Assembly: GCA_025200525.1 (NCBI GenBank) | Contig: CM045768.1 | Span: 50,352,925-50,416,924 of the forward strand | Reading direction: 5' to 3' | DNA: 64,000 nt | DNA from: Camellia lanceoleosa | Taxonomy: Eukaryota; Streptophyta; Magnoliopsida; Ericales; Theaceae | In this document: piece after piece, positions 34,219 through 46,573 of the stretch | Layout: each line of letters opens with the position of its first letter | Numbering within the stretch: the first letter of the stretch is position 1 | Made by a program: the position numbers and the translations under genes | Notes under the pieces: model-generated | What the model was told of the DNA's origin: nothing | The model's input: the letters and a program-made list of their open reading frames with translations, nothing else | The model's database searches: none

Positions 34219-34401
34219 CAATAGTGTTGGGACCCAGTGGGATGACCCCCAACACCCCCACCTCCACGTGGGGCTCTGTGATGGCAAGACAACATAAAAA
34301 AATAATAATAAAAATAAAAATAAAAAATAAAAAAATCAACCAATGAAAAAACAGTGGAAGTGCTAGGGGTCACCCCCATTGGGGGCTCCAGTCATTTTCC
34401 C
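34219..34401. mobile_element. Short Mutator-like MITE
   Basis: The ends CAATAGTGTTGGGACCC and (reverse complement) GGGAAAATGACTGGAGCCC are imperfect inverted repeats that both continue into GATGACCCC / GGTGACCCC. Flanks are exact TTATAAAAT (34210-34218 and 34402-34410), 9 bp, with one more shared C. It is 183 bp with an A/T-rich core. Confidence 0.65.
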
Positions 34402-34410
34402 TTATAAAAT

Positions 34411-35394
34411 ATACAATAAATAGATAAACAATTAAATAGGCCAGTAGCCTATGTTAGGATAGCTTAAATTAGGATGAATGTGAAATTTAAGTAAAAATTT
34501 TAGAGTAAAAAGTGTAATTTACCTTTTATGTTTAAACTCTTGAGTTGCCATGTTGGCAATAATATTTGACTACACAAATGCATTTGTAATTTTATTACAT
34601 GGCATGTTCCTCATTTTGGAAATATTTGTAGCCAATCATTCACAGTTATTTCTAAATATGGACCCTAATTTTTTTTTTAATGGTCTTGAAAGTTTGGTTT
34701 CATGATTACAAATAAAGGGTATATACAACTGTTGGCAGTAATAGCTTGACAATCATGAAAACTCACAAAAAATACAACTTTTGAATAAGAAATGTAATAT
34801 TACACCTCTTCAACTTAAAAAATATGAGCCAATTTGTAATAATTTTGGGTAATTAAAAAAATAGGGAAAAGTAAGGATAATTCATAATATGTTGAGTATT
34901 TCAAGAATTTTAAAATATGCTGAAAAAATTGGAGATTAACTCCTTTGGGAAAAATTCTACTGTCTCATACACATTTATTTGTTTTCCTATTCTATGAATC
35001 CAATTGTTAGAAAGATATGCTGTACTTGCATTGAGTTTTAGATGCCACATTTTTGTGGAGAGGGAGTGTAGAACAAGTGTTTCTCTATTAATTGAAAATC
35101 ATGGTATCTTTTTTAATGATGCTCAGAATGATGGTAACATTGTGAAGGAATGTAGAGAGAAGGTTGCATACTTGCATTCTAGATATATTGAATTTTGTGT
35201 GTGTTTCAGTGGAATGCCAGTGTGAGCAAACTTTAAACAAAGCATCCTTAATTTGTTCATTCATGTAATTGCTTGATGTTAGAATTTAAAATATATCTGT
35301 TTAATATCAAATGATAGTTCTGTTCACATGCTTCTCACAAACCTGCTGGGGCAAAAATTTCCATTAATATTTGGTTGACATGGATTATTTCTAG
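34411..35394. other. Spacer before the second captured-exon series
   Basis: AT-rich non-coding sequence. A 73-codon open frame at 35004-35225 (with LLIENHGIFFNDAQ) ends near a TTTCAG acceptor-like site, but I do not recognise it. It may be another captured piece or chance. Confidence 0.35.
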
Positions 35395-35527
35395 GCTGAA
35401 CTTAGAGCAAGTGTTTTTGAGGCAATTGAAGAAGAAGATAGGACAATAGAAAAGGAAGAAGGTTTGCCTCCCGCACTATTGGGTAGCTGCAATGACCGTG
35501 CAAAACAACTTCATGCTTCACCTGCAG
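35395..35527 (+). pseudogene. Captured exon of TONNEAU1 (TON1)
   Basis: The exon reads AELRASVFEAIEEEDRTIEK then GLPPALLGSCNDRAKQLHAS, nearly identical to the N-terminal region of plant TON1, a centrosomal FOP-like protein needed for cortical microtubule arrays and the preprophase band. AG and GT borders are intact. No other TON1 exon follows. The next recognisable coding piece is from an unrelated gene, so this is a displaced exon. Confidence 0.85.
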
Positions 35528-36171
35528 GTTCCTCTTCAAATCTATTATTTCTCCTTTTTATTTATTTACTATTTTTTTAATTATTTTTTATCATGACTTT
35601 GAAGCTGTTGGGTGTTTATATTTTATAGGGTTAATACTTTCACAATTTATTTATCTTATGCTCCTGAAAGTTGTCTTTTGTATGACCATTGGACTATTGA
35701 TCTCTTCTTTATAAAGTGTAATATGCTGAATTTTTGCTGGTTGAGTTAAGTCCTGGAGCTGAACACATATTTGATATGATGTTTATACTGTTTCTTTTTG
35801 GATTATTGTACATTACTTAGTGGTTAGTCAGTAGTACATACAGCAATAAATCATTCTTTAGGGGTGGGCATTAGATAAATATTCAAAAGCTAATATCTGG
35901 TGGTGTATTGGGATCAAGTTCTAACAGAGTGCACAATGTGATCTATCGTTTACGTTTTTGGATGGAATGATAGCTTCACATGATATGGGAGCATATCTGC
36001 AGTGTAGCTATAGTCAACATTGGCAGTGTAGTTAATGTTCTTAAAGAATTGTGGAAATCATATTTTATTGTAATTTGTTTTTGTTTTTAAATTTTGGGGT
36101 TTTTAAGTTCTGATTTGATATAAAATTTAAAAAATCTGATTGATTGAGATGGGTAATCTGTTTTTAAATAG

Positions 36172-36345
36172 GGTATGGAACAACATACCCTCCGCCTGGG
36201 TACCCCTCAGCACCACCGGTACGCCATACGAAGGGTGCCCTCCACAGCCAGCAGGGTATCCATACCTGGCGCCACCACAGCCAGGATATCAAAGGTTACT
36301 TCAATTAAGGGTACCCTCCTCCACCACCACCACCCCCTCAACATA
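36172..36345 (+). pseudogene. Captured XYPPX/CYSTM-like proline-tyrosine-rich exon
   Basis: One frame gives GYGTTYPPPGYPSAPP, a second frame gives CPPQPAGYPYLAPPQPGY, and a third gives GYPPPPPPPPQH. Read together they are the GYPP-repeat region of plant XYPPX-repeat or CYSTM small membrane proteins, broken by two frameshifts. An acceptor TAG precedes it. The cysteine-rich membrane tail that ends such proteins is missing. Confidence 0.65.
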
Positions 36346-36692
36346 AAATTGGGAATTGACATATGGTTTTGCATTGTTGCTGATACTGTATGTATTTTCT
36401 CCTTGATCCCTAAGATATGTTTACTCTAGCTTTTGATGGTAGCAAAGCAACAATGAATGAAGTGGAGAAGCACACTTCACTCTGCGGTTATTTGGAATAA
36501 GGTGATGACAAATTCTGTCGACTTACTACTATTATTTATTTTTGGTAAGCAAATTGTCAACTGGATTTTGCTTGAGCTTTAAATGGAAAATGTCTGCTCT
36601 TTAAATTTAAAACAAATTGGATTGGAAAAAGCATGCATTTAATGATGAATCAACTTTTTTCATTTATCTTTCTTCACTTCCTTTGTCCACAG

Positions 36693-37328
36693 ATATGAAA
36701 CTGGGGACCATGTCGGCGTGTACAGTGAGAATGTGATTGACATTGTGGAGGAAGCTGAAAGGTTAATGGATTTATCACCAGTTACAAATTTCTCCCTTCA
36801 CACCGATAAAGAGGATGGCACTCCACTTGGTGGTAGCTCATTGCTGCCTCCTTTCCCTGCATGTACCATAAGAACGGCACTGACTCAATATGCGGATCTT
36901 TTGAGCTTTCCGAAGAAGGTAGGGCCATTGTTTGTTTAGTTATGTGTTGCTCATAATATTATATATGTGAACTCTCATTAACTAATTTGTTAAATGTATG
37001 TGTTTTCCAGTCTGCATTACTTGCCCTGGCAGCTCATGCTTCTGATCCAAGTGAAGCCGGGCGATTGAGGCATCTTGCATCTCCTGCTGGAAAGGTTTGC
37101 AATTTTTTGGTTCAGAGTTTTCATAATAAAGTGGTTCATCCATCATAGTTTTTAACGCTATCTTTCCTATCTACAGGATGAATATGCACAATGGGTAGTT
37201 GCAAGTCAGCGAAGCCTTCTTGAGATTATGGCAGAATTCTCATCAGCCAAGCCTCCACTTGGTGTCTTCTTCGCATCAGTTGCCCCACGCTTGCAACCTA
37301 GATATTACTCAATTTCATCCTCCTCAAG
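36693..37328 (+). pseudogene. Captured exons of NADPH-cytochrome P450 reductase
   Basis: Three consecutive exons are preserved with splice sites: 36693-36918, 37011-37094 and 37177-37328. They encode [20 protein letters not shown], then [38 protein letters not shown], and finally [14 protein letters not shown], which is the FAD-binding segment of plant cytochrome P450 reductase (CPR/ATR). The reading frame is open in all three. The membrane anchor, FMN domain and NADPH-binding C terminus are absent, so it cannot be an enzyme. Three consecutive exons with introns show that genomic DNA, not mRNA, was copied. Confidence 0.85.
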
Positions 37329-38047
37329 GTGAATAATACCACAGCCTAGATATTATATCACAGCACTTGTTATTCAACTACATGATACCAGAACAACAAC
37401 CTATTTTGTGTATATTCTAAATAAACACGTGTTGATTGGCTTATCAGATATAAATTTAAAGTCAGTTTCGTTTTCTATGTTCTACCTTTCTAGTGCAGAG
37501 GTAGTCTTGTGGAGTAACTTCTATTTGCCTTCCTCTTTCCTCTACATAGACTGATAATTACGACATAGGATGTAAAAGGGATTTCTACTTATTTGTGTTT
37601 TCTTTTCCTTTTTGAGTCAATTCTTTATTGGTCTGGTACCCTTTGCAAATTACAAATTATAAGAAGCAAAGATTCTTTATTGGTCGTATTCAAGATGTGT
37701 CTTTTCAGCTGATCAGTTCGAAAACTGTCTCTCAGAATCTCCAAATACTTCTTTGCCTGGAGTGTCTCTCAGAATCTCCAAATACTTCTCAGGCTTCATT
37801 ATCTGCTCTATGCTATTGTTTTTATATATACTTATTTCTAACAACTTATGTAATTGGGCAGATACACCTCAGGTATTATCTCATGTCTCATTTTATTTTG
37901 GTAATTGACAATGGGAGGTGCATTGAGCATGGGTGATGCACCCAAAGATAATATAACAGAGACAAAGTTGATCTCTTTTGAGGCATGTGGTATGTATGAC
38001 ATAGTTGATCTCTCATTGTTACCAACTTTTGAATGATGTAGCTGCAG
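37329..38047. other. Spacer between reductase and ABC-transporter pieces
   Basis: Intron-like sequence. A GTGTCTCTCAGAATCTCCAAATACTT block (shared core at 37732 and 37763) is duplicated about 31 bp apart. No exon is recognised. Confidence 0.35.
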
Positions 38048-39812
38048 GACTGTGTTATGACTGCCCTGGAGAAGAAGACTGTCATTTTAGTGACTCATCA
38101 AGTGGAATTTCTCTCCCAAGTTAACAAAATTCTGGTAATGAAATACTTTGAATTGCCACTCTTGTATTTACATACTAGCTTTCAATTCATTGCATAGAAT
38201 AAATTGTTTTTTTCCCTAGGTTATAGAAGGTGGAGAAATTACTCAATCCGGAAGCTATAAAGAACTGTTGATGATCGGTACAACATTTGAACAGCTTGTG
38301 AATGCTCACAAAAGTTCAATTCCAGTCTTAGATCCTACAATTAATCAAAATAAAAGTGAAATTCAGTCACAATACATGGATAGAATGGAAGAGACTAGAG
38401 GGTCCTACCTTACTAAAGCAAATAGTGAAGGGGATATTTCTGTCAAAGGTCTGCCAGGAATACAACTGACAGAAGAAGAAGAGACGGAAATTGGCAATGT
38501 TGGATGGAAGCCATTTTTGGATTACATCCTCGTCTCAAAGGGATCGTTGATGCTTTCTTCAGTTATAATTACTCAGATTGGTTTTGTTGCTCTTCAAGCT
38601 GTTTCAAGTTATTGGCTAGCTTTCGGCATTCAAATTCCTAAAATTAGTAGTAGCATCTTAATTGGAGTATACAGTATAATTTCGACAATAAGTACCTTCT
38701 TTGTATATCTAAGGTCTTTATCCGCTGCTCTTCTAGGATTAAAAGCTTCCAAGGCTTTCTTTTCAAATTTCACTAATTCTATTTTCAATGCCCCTATGCT
38801 CTTCTTTGATTCCACCCCAGTTGAACGAATTTTGACCCGAGTAAGATTTTATTATTCTTCAATCAATTCTAAAGTAACCATAGTATTTATGTATCGTAGT
38901 GAAGTATAATGTATTGCTTAGCTAGTTACTGATATGCACTTTTATATACATGCTTGTTATATGTAGGCTTCATCAGATTAATGTGTGGTGGATTTCGACA
39001 TACCTTTCTCATTTGCCTTTGTGGTTGCTCCTTTAATTGAATCGGTAACAATCATTGGCATTATGGCGTCAGTCATGTGGCAAGTTCTCTTTGTAGCATT
39101 CTTTGCTACAGTGGCTTCAAAATATGTTCAGGTGAGTTTCATTTTCCAACTTAATAGTAATATTTTCTTATTTTCATCGATGAAAGGAAAATTTTAATTA
39201 AGAAAATTCTTTATTGACTCAAGGGATATTATCAAGCCTCTGCAAGGAACTAATGAGAATTAATGGAACAACAAAAGCACCTGTCATGAATTATGCAGCG
39301 AGACCTCACTTGGGCGGTAACTATAAGAGCATTTAACATGGCAAACAGGTTCTTCCAAAGCTACCTAAAGCTTGTAGACAATGATGCAAAACTTTTCTTT
39401 TACTCCAATGCAACCATGGAGTGGTTAATTTTGAAAGTAGAAGCACTTCAAAATCTTACTTTATTCACTGCTGTTTTTCGCTTGGTTTTACTTCCCAAGG
39501 GTTATGTTGATCCAGGTATATCCATGGTTCAGTGGAATAATTCATTTATTGCTTAGAAGTTTTCTTTTAGATTCTTAAAACATGTCTATTTTTGCAGGGC
39601 TTGTTGGACTTTCTCTTTCTTATGCTTCGGCTTTGACAAGCACCCAAGTGTTCATGATTCGATGGTATAGCAGCTTGGCTAATTATGTTATTTCAGTGGA
39701 ACGAATCGAACAGTTTATGCACATACCTCTAGAGCCTCCAGCAATTGTGAAAGATAGAAGGCCACCATCTTCATGGCCTTCTAAAGGGAGGATTGAGTTA
39801 CAGGATCTAAGG
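38048..39812 (+). pseudogene. Captured exons of an ABCC (MRP-type) transporter
   Basis: Five exon pieces: 38048-38134, 38221-38840, 38967-39131, 39224-39515, 39598-39812. They start at the end of nucleotide-binding domain 1 (TVILVTHQVEFLSQVNKIL, the H-loop region), cross the linker, and run through transmembrane domain 2 ([68 protein letters not shown]) to IELQDLR just before NBD2. The family is plant ABCC/MRP vacuolar conjugate pump, ABCC8/MRP6-like. The third piece has TAA after SSD, and the fourth has single-base losses in ASARELM and at AAET, so the frame is broken. NBD2 is missing. Confidence 0.85.
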
Positions 39813-40087
39813 GTAAGGGAACTTATTATTGCTTCCACCTGTTTATATAGATGATATTCAAGCAAATTCATCAAAAAACAATCAATTAATCTTGTGAGTG
39901 GCTACTGGCTAGAAGTTTTTGGACTAAGGAACCAATGAAATTTCACGCGTTTCAACAATCTAAAAACATATAAATCCTTTCATATGGATTGGGGTGTTGA
40001 TCTTCTTTGAACAAACTTTCATGTTCCTCTCTTCATTTTCTTTAATGTATATTGTTCGAGTTGCTCAGTCTTGTCTAATTGTTGCAG

Positions 40088-40206
40088 AGGAGATGGGCTG
40101 AGATAGAAATGGAATGGTGAACTTCAAGGAATTTCTTTTTGCTTTCACCCGTTGGGTTGGTATTGATGATATCAAGGCTGATGAAGAAGGGAAAGAGAAT
40201 GTCTGA
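40088..40206 (+). pseudogene. Captured last exon of an EF-hand protein
   Basis: Sequence after a GTTGCAG acceptor encodes DRNGMVNFKEFLFAFTRWVG and ends in EEGKENV and a stop. The NGMVNFKEF part is the second half of an EF-hand calcium loop. The first half of the loop is out of frame (a stop lies upstream), so a base has been lost. I cannot say which EF-hand gene it came from. Confidence 0.6.
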
Positions 40207-40556
40207 ATTCAAAATTTTAAAGCATTGTTAACTGTCTATCAACAGTGATTATGACCTGCACAGCTTAAGCTTCTCAGATATGTCAAAACCGCAACGAGTT
40301 GAATATGTAAACATGCAGGGTCAAATCACAATTCTTCCCTAAAGTTTGTATTGTAAAGTCTTAAATTGAATGGTGATTGGATATGAAATTGAATTAATGG
40401 TGATTGGATATTAAATTGAATGGAAAAGTGAATTAATGTTGTATTTTGAATGGGCGTTATTATTTCATATAAGTGTTCTTTTTCAGTTTTATTACAGGTA
40501 TTTTTTTTTAGTTCAATCACATAAAATTAGCACAATTTAAAAAAAAAAAAAAAAAA
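40207..40556. other. AT-rich spacer with GGTGATTGGATAT duplication
   Basis: A short block with TGGTGATTGGATAT is repeated at 40370 and 40399, followed by a poly-A run (40537-40555). No gene is seen. Confidence 0.4.
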
Positions 40557-40873
40557 GAGGAGGCTATCGCGCGTTTCTAAAACGTCTCTAAATATCAAAC
40601 CAACGGTTAGATTTTTTAAAAGAGATACGACAGTTTTTTTAAACGTCACTAAATAGTATGGTGATGTCATGTTCTTGTTAGGAGAACTTTTAGCGGCGTT
40701 TTTACAAAAAGACGCCTATAGTGATATAGCGACGTTTCTAAAGCGTCATAAAGTTATAGCGACGGCTTTATCTTCGACGTTTGGGGCTAAACGCCACAAA
40801 ATGGTTTGACGGCGTTTTTAAGACCTATAACGGCGTTTTTTAAACGCTTCTAAAACCCCTATTTCTAGCAGTG
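40557..40873 (-). mobile_element. CACTA-like terminus with subterminal GGCGTTTTT repeats
   Basis: The sequence ends CTATTTCTAGCAGTG, inverse of CACTGCTAGAAATAG, a CACTA-superfamily variant end. Inward are many copies of (C/G)GCGTTTTTA, GCGACG and their inverses (40567-40850), the usual subterminal array. The next three bases are GGG. No left-hand CACTGC partner was found between 33100 and 35400, so the element boundary on the other side is unknown. Confidence 0.65.
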
Positions 40874-42240
40874 GGGGGAAGAATTTAAAAAAATCGGAGG
40901 GTACTTTTTGCTGCTATATCTGGCCATGACGAGGCTTCAAGGCAACGAAGATATGTCAGCAAATTGAGCTCATTAAAACTGCTCTATAATTCCCATCTAA
41001 AAAAAAAACTTCTCTATAGTTTCATGTCGATCGTGTGACAATTCTTCTTAAGATTTGATAACTAATTCAAAATGTAATGATTTGGATGCATAATTCAACT
41101 TTTTATATCCCCCTTAACAACCTGTGCTGAATAATTTGGGATGTTTGTCAAGGAGAAATTGTTTTTTCCTTATCTATTAAGAATTTTCATTTTAATGTTT
41201 TGTAATTAAGCGATGAATGTCAAAAATAAACATTAATTGATATACAATAGACTCTCAAATAATCAATAATTTCCAGAAAATTAATATCATAATTATATTA
41301 ATAGAATTATTAAATATTTTCCCAATGATTTCCAATGACAAAAAAAATTTATTCATCATAAATTTATTTTGCTTTAAATAAAAAACATATATATTGTCAA
41401 TAAGATTGGAACTTTAGCGCAACGTCTAGGTGCCGCACGAATAGCTTAAAAATAATCAAGGCCGTGACAGTGAGCTCCAAATAGCTTTAATACCAAAACA
41501 CCAGTTCAATTCTTTTCAGCGTTCCCAGAAGCTTGTTATGTGGGCTTTGCTAGATATTGGGCCGTAAGTGAAGCCCAAATTTGTCCAACTAAAGAATCCA
41601 AACAACGATGGGCTTTAATTGGATCCTTTGACCAAAAACACAAGTGGTAGTCAGTGAGGGGCCAATACACAAACAAAGAAGCCCATGACCTGTTAGCCCA
41701 CTTAATAATTGCTTTAGCAATAATGTTCCCAATCAGTTACGAAATTAGTCTCTGTTGACTTTCATGGGCCTAGCCCAGTATGAGGTTGGATATTAATTTG
41801 TGATGTGAGGAGGACCAAATTAATCTCTCTTTTCCCTTTCCTTTCCTTCTTTCTTTCTTTTTTTTTTTTTTTTTTTTGATTGTGGGGTTACTTCAAAAAA
41901 AAATTAAATTAAATTAAAAAGAAGAACAAATTACACCTATAATTCTTGTACTTTATCTTGTGTCAATATGGTATTTATAATTTTAATTATATCAATTTTA
42001 TGTCTAAAATTTTCGTTAAATTTCAAGTTAATTCAATTAAAAATTTAACTGAAATCAAATGACATAATAATTCAGTCACTCCCCCTCAAACTTGGGGGAA
42101 AAGCATGGTCTTCTTGCCTTTTGCTTTTGAAATTTGTTTCAAAGAGTTGGGGTAGTGTTTTTTTTTTTTTTTTGGTCAAAAGTTATTCATGGTTACGTTC
42201 AGGGTAAATTCACTAGATTTGATAAGAAATTTGTCATATT
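40874..42240. other. Intergenic, no gene seen
   Basis: AT-rich. A segment at 41500-41790 is rich in GGGCC/GCCCA motifs (site II-like promoter elements), but no adjoining gene was found. T-runs lie at 41855-41878 and 42160-42174. Confidence 0.4.
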
Positions 42241-42274
42241 GGGAAAGCTAGACGAACGTGTTAGCCCATACACA

Positions 42275-42681
42275 CACATTCCTAACAGATATGATATATA
42301 ATGAAGAAGGAAATGCCTACCTAGACATCATGAAAGTTATGGGATGCCTCTCTGTAATCAATAATTATCAACAGAAAAATGATCCATTTAAATAAACTAA
42401 CAAATGCACACACAAAATTTAATCATAACGTTATGTCAAGTTGTTGCAACTGTTTGAGTGAGTTGAGATGTGTTACATATAGAATAGAGACAGACACTTA
42501 GTGTAAGATTGACTGAGATTTCGTCAATCATGTCACTCTACATTCCTAACAGATATGATATATAATGAAGAAGGAAATGCCTACCTGATCATGAAAGTTC
42601 TGGGATGCCTCTCTTTAATCAATAATTATCAACAGAAAAATGACCCATTTAAATAAAATGCGTTTACACACAAAATTTCAT
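42275..42681. repeat. Direct duplication of a ~140-bp block
   Basis: A block starting CATTCCTAACAGATATGATA occurs at 42275 and again at 42542 with few differences. The sequence between (42425-42540) has TTATGTCAAGTTGTTG and GAGATGTGTTA motifs that also flank the big copia element at 43590 and 54050, so it belongs to the LTR family that served as that element's target. Confidence 0.7.
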
Positions 42682-43276
42682 GCACTAATAATGTGGTGGA
42701 ATAATATAATATTTTTGAAAATAATTAAAAAAATGCAAATATAAATAATAAAAAATCACATAAAAAAATTTATACTAAAATGATGTGATTCAATAAGGAC
42801 TTCTACTTTCAAATAATTATGGTTTTTATTTGTGAAAAAAAAAAAAAAAAAAAAAAAAAATTTGTCATATTATTCTTTAGTTTTTTTTTTTTTTTTTGGG
42901 TCTAAATTTTTGGTGGTAAATATAGAGATTTCTACCAGCTTGATAACATCGTTCTTAAATGATGTGAACGATTGAATATTAATTGAATTAAGTAATTAAA
43001 ATTCAACTCTTTGTCATGTGTGAATAAATTTAGAAGTGTTCCTTTACAAATCAAAAAATTCATGACATCAGGGTTCATTTGGTATTGACTTTTTTAGCCA
43101 ACTTTTTTGTGTTGGGAACTTTTTAGCTTCGTTTGGTTTTTGTTTTGAGACTTTTTTTACTTTTGTGAGAGAAAAAAGTGTAATGATTATGAGTAAAAAG
43201 TAGTGTTTTATCTTATTGACTTATATAGTCTTTTTTGTCTTTTTGTCATTATTTAGCTCCAAAATGTTAGTCAAAC
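42682..43276. other. AT-rich spacer
   Basis: It contains an A-run at 42836-42860 and a T-run at 42881-42897, and a GTTTGGTTTTTGTTTTGAGA stretch possibly related to the nearby MITE family. No gene is seen. Confidence 0.35.
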
Positions 43277-43607
43277 CATGGCTAATAAGATTACAAAGAA
43301 ATCAAGTGAGAATGATCAAGAGGTGTAACTGATTCATAAGGATTAGTTGTATCTAGGCATAACTTTAAGTCAAGTTGTTGTAACTATTTGAGTTAGTTCA
43401 GCTTATCAAATAGCTGACATTTTTGCTAAACCTCTTCAATTGATCAATATGCCTATCTCCAAAATAAGCTCATGGTTTGAACCTCTCATATTCGCTTGAG
43501 GGAGCCTGATAAAATTAAAAAAAAAATCAAGTGAGAATGATCAAGAGATATAGCTAAACTCATAAGGATTAGTTTTATCTAATCTTAACGTTATGTCAAG
43601 TTATTGT
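43277..43607 (+). pseudogene. Older copia remnant: LTR piece, RNase H end, second LTR piece
   Basis: A block with ATCAAGTGAGAATGATCAAG is present at 43302 and 43528. Between them a broken frame encodes SAYQIADIFAKPLQ, the C-terminal end of copia RNase H, followed by a GAGGGAGCC purine stretch and TGATAAAA, as in a polypurine tract next to a 3' LTR. The second LTR copy is cut at 43607 by the large copia element and resumes at 54049. Confidence 0.6.
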
Positions 43608-44705
43608 TGTTGGAAAAAATTGGTTTTGGTAAACTTTAATATGAAATTAAAGTAGGTCCCAACCATTGGTTGATGTGGGATTGAATAGGTTTAGATTCTT
43701 TGTAACAAGGTCTTTATACCACATAAAGAATAATCAAAAACCATTGAGAATTGAATAATAAATTGTCTCATAAAAATAGTCTCATGAATGAGGTTTTAGG
43801 AATTGTGTATAACTACCAATTCCACATTGATTGTGGCGGAAAGCTTTAATGGGTATTTAAGCCTCAAGATTATGAGAAGGGAGCCCTTTAGGGCATCCAA
43901 ATTTTCCGAAAAAAATGAGGCATGGATGCTTCAAGGATGGGCTTAAGCCAAGACTACGGTCCAAGTTGGTTAGGGAAAAATTGGCGTCTGCGCATGGCCA
44001 ATTCAGTCGGGTCCGTGGTTCGTAGATCTGGGGCTTGAGGCTAGTTTGGGCTAGGCCGGATTGGTAGTCCACCAACATATTCTTTTTGGGCTACGTCTAT
44101 TGCAGGCTTAAGTTTGTTGCACAAATGTATATATACATATGTGTATATTGTGTGTAACTCACACTTTGAATTCCCATCAGTTTTGTGCATTACTCCAGCA
44201 GTTTTGCAAGAGTAATGGCCTCTATTAGTGGTCAGTCTTGATGGCTAGAGACTCCTCCTCTCTCCTCCATTGTGGATAAGAAGAGACCCACCTCTCTTTG
44301 GTTTGACACAGAAGTTTTTGCTTTATAGTCATATAGTCAATTTGCTTACTAGTATAATATTTTTCCTGTGTGAGAGAGAGTGCTGCCATTGTCGATTCGC
44401 CAAGCTAACAAAAAGTGCTTCTGCGTTAGCCGGTTTAAGCCATCTTATCCTGGGAGACAGAAGTCGACGTTCCTCCAGCACCCACGATGAGACGGCTAAT
44501 CTGTTTTAAAACACTGTGGTACCACACAGAATTTGGTTTGATTTCGTGTTATCATATTTCGATTAAATATGTTTTTCTATTAATCTTGTTTCATGTTTAT
44601 GCTCTACAATGTGATTTATCAAGTATGGTTTTATTTGATGTTCTTTTACTTAATTTAATAAATTATGAATCTATTTATTTTGTTTAATTGTACAATAGGA
44701 TAACA
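43608..44705 (+). repeat. Left LTR of the large Ty1/copia element
   Basis: It begins TGTTGGAAAAAATTGG and ends AATAGGATAACA. It is a direct repeat of 51119-54048 once the inserted Mutator-like element is removed (1098 bp against about 1160 bp). A TATATATACATA promoter-like site lies near 44129. Flanks are ATTGT (43603-43607) and ATGGT after the right LTR, a 5-bp duplication with one mismatch. Confidence 0.85.
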
Positions 44706-46573
44706 AACTTAAAACAAATTATATATGCTTTCCTATGAAATTGGACAAATAGATTCATCTAGTAATTTAAAATAACTTAGATTCATGTATAAGATTAATT
44801 GGTTTTGGCTTCCGTGACTAGATAGCATGTTATGTCTAGATCATTATTTCAATATGAGAAAAAGGTTCATCTTTATTTGAATAAATCGAACTGCTTGTAT
44901 CTATTAACTGAAAAACAATTATACTGTTAATTGGTTATGTATCATAGCAATTTTCTACAAGGTGAATGGCCACTGTTAACTTCATGATTTAATTGTACGC
45001 TATTATTTTATTTGAATAGTGCACATAAGTTGTAAACTACTGGTGGAAGTCCATTTTTCTAATAATTCACTAATTGATTTATGATCTACTGCTTAGGTAA
45101 TTTAAATAAATAAATAATTTTTCATGCCTTGTAGTTCAAGATCTCTAACATAATTTATATACTTATGTGATTTAGCATAATTTTATATGTATGTTTCTGC
45201 GACCACTTGTAGGAATATATATGCATGCTATTATTTTGTGTGTTCTAGATTACCTGTAGCATATAAATAGCTAATGTTACTTATTTGAATTCTTGATTAC
45301 ATAGTCATGGTTGGTTTATTCAATTCATCAATGTAATGGAATAATTTAATCAGAATGCTATTTCTCTCTTGCATATTTTGTATGCTTATTTGGTTCTAAT
45401 ATAATTTTATAATATAATTTACATGCTTAAAATTTTCTAGTAATTTACATGATTTTAATTGCTAGCATTATTTACATGTTTAAATTCATTTATAATTCAT
45501 GGCAATTGATTTTAATTGAATTTTGGAGTTATAAATTTTTATTTTTATTTTTTATTTGTAACTTGTCTAAATTCATGTACATGATTATTGTGTTATAATT
45601 TTCAATAACTTTTATCAATTAATTTAGTTTTAATTTATTTGGGAGTTATAAGTTTTAATTTATTTGGGAGTTATAAGTTTAAGTATTTATTGTGAATCAA
45701 TTTCATTCATGAATCATGAGTATTAATTTTTAATTTAATTTGGAGTTACAAATTTTAATTTAAAGTTTGAATTCAAGTTTGGAGTTACAAATTTTATTTT
45801 TAAAATTGTATATTTAGTTTTGGAGTTTTAAGTTTTATGTGTGTAACTTATATTGCATTTTTTTTTTTTAAATTTACTTAATTGTGTTATTCATGATAGT
45901 GCTAGGAGGGTTAAGTACAAGTTTTTTTTTTAATTAGTTGCTTTGTATTATGTTATGGTTTGCTACCAACTTTCTTTGTAGGCATACCAATTCGAAAAGG
46001 AATGAAAAAACAAAAACCAAAACCAAAACCAAATGAATAGATTTGGGTTGCACAAACGAAATTTGTGGACTATATATTTTAAGCATTTTTTGCTTGAGAT
46101 TTATTTGGTTTGTTTATCAAGTTGTAAAAGCAAGTTTTATTTGCTTATATTGTTGTAGCAATTGTTTTACATTGCTTGTAATTTGTTAGCAATTTTTACA
46201 TTACTTGTAAGAGTTTTGGACCTTGGTTTGTTTTAACCTAGTTCATTCCTAGGAAAATTTAATTCTTAAATTGATTATCACAGTCTAGGAGTCAACATGC
46301 TCTTGAAAGTTTTGTCAAAAGGTTAACTAGGTTTTACGTGAAACCGAGGTGACCCCTCCAGTCTTCCTGGGAACATTCTTGACCATATTTGATTCTACAT
46401 TTAGTGGTGAGACTAATTTTGAATTAACTTTTCAACTGTGGGATTTTCTAGTGTTAAGCTTAATTTCTGGAAAAGCAGAAAGTGATATTCTGGTGTAATT
46501 TTCAGAAATAGTAACTGTCACCGATGCTGCTACTGCTAATGTTGGTAGGGATCTGAACCCCGGGGCAACTAGG
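44706..46573 (+). other. Long untranslated leader of the copia element
   Basis: Very AT-rich, with repeated (A)ATTTTAATT(T)GGAGTTA(T/C)A blocks around 45540-45840. No coding frame is recognised and no canonical primer-binding site is found at its left edge. Confidence 0.6.

Noticed and set aside
35004..35225. 73-codon frame as a gene
   Set aside because: No recognised domain and no supporting exon. It may be another captured fragment but cannot be supported.
36693..37328. Functional cytochrome P450 reductase gene
   Set aside because: Open exons are present, but all domains before and after this FAD-domain part are missing and unrelated gene pieces adjoin both sides.
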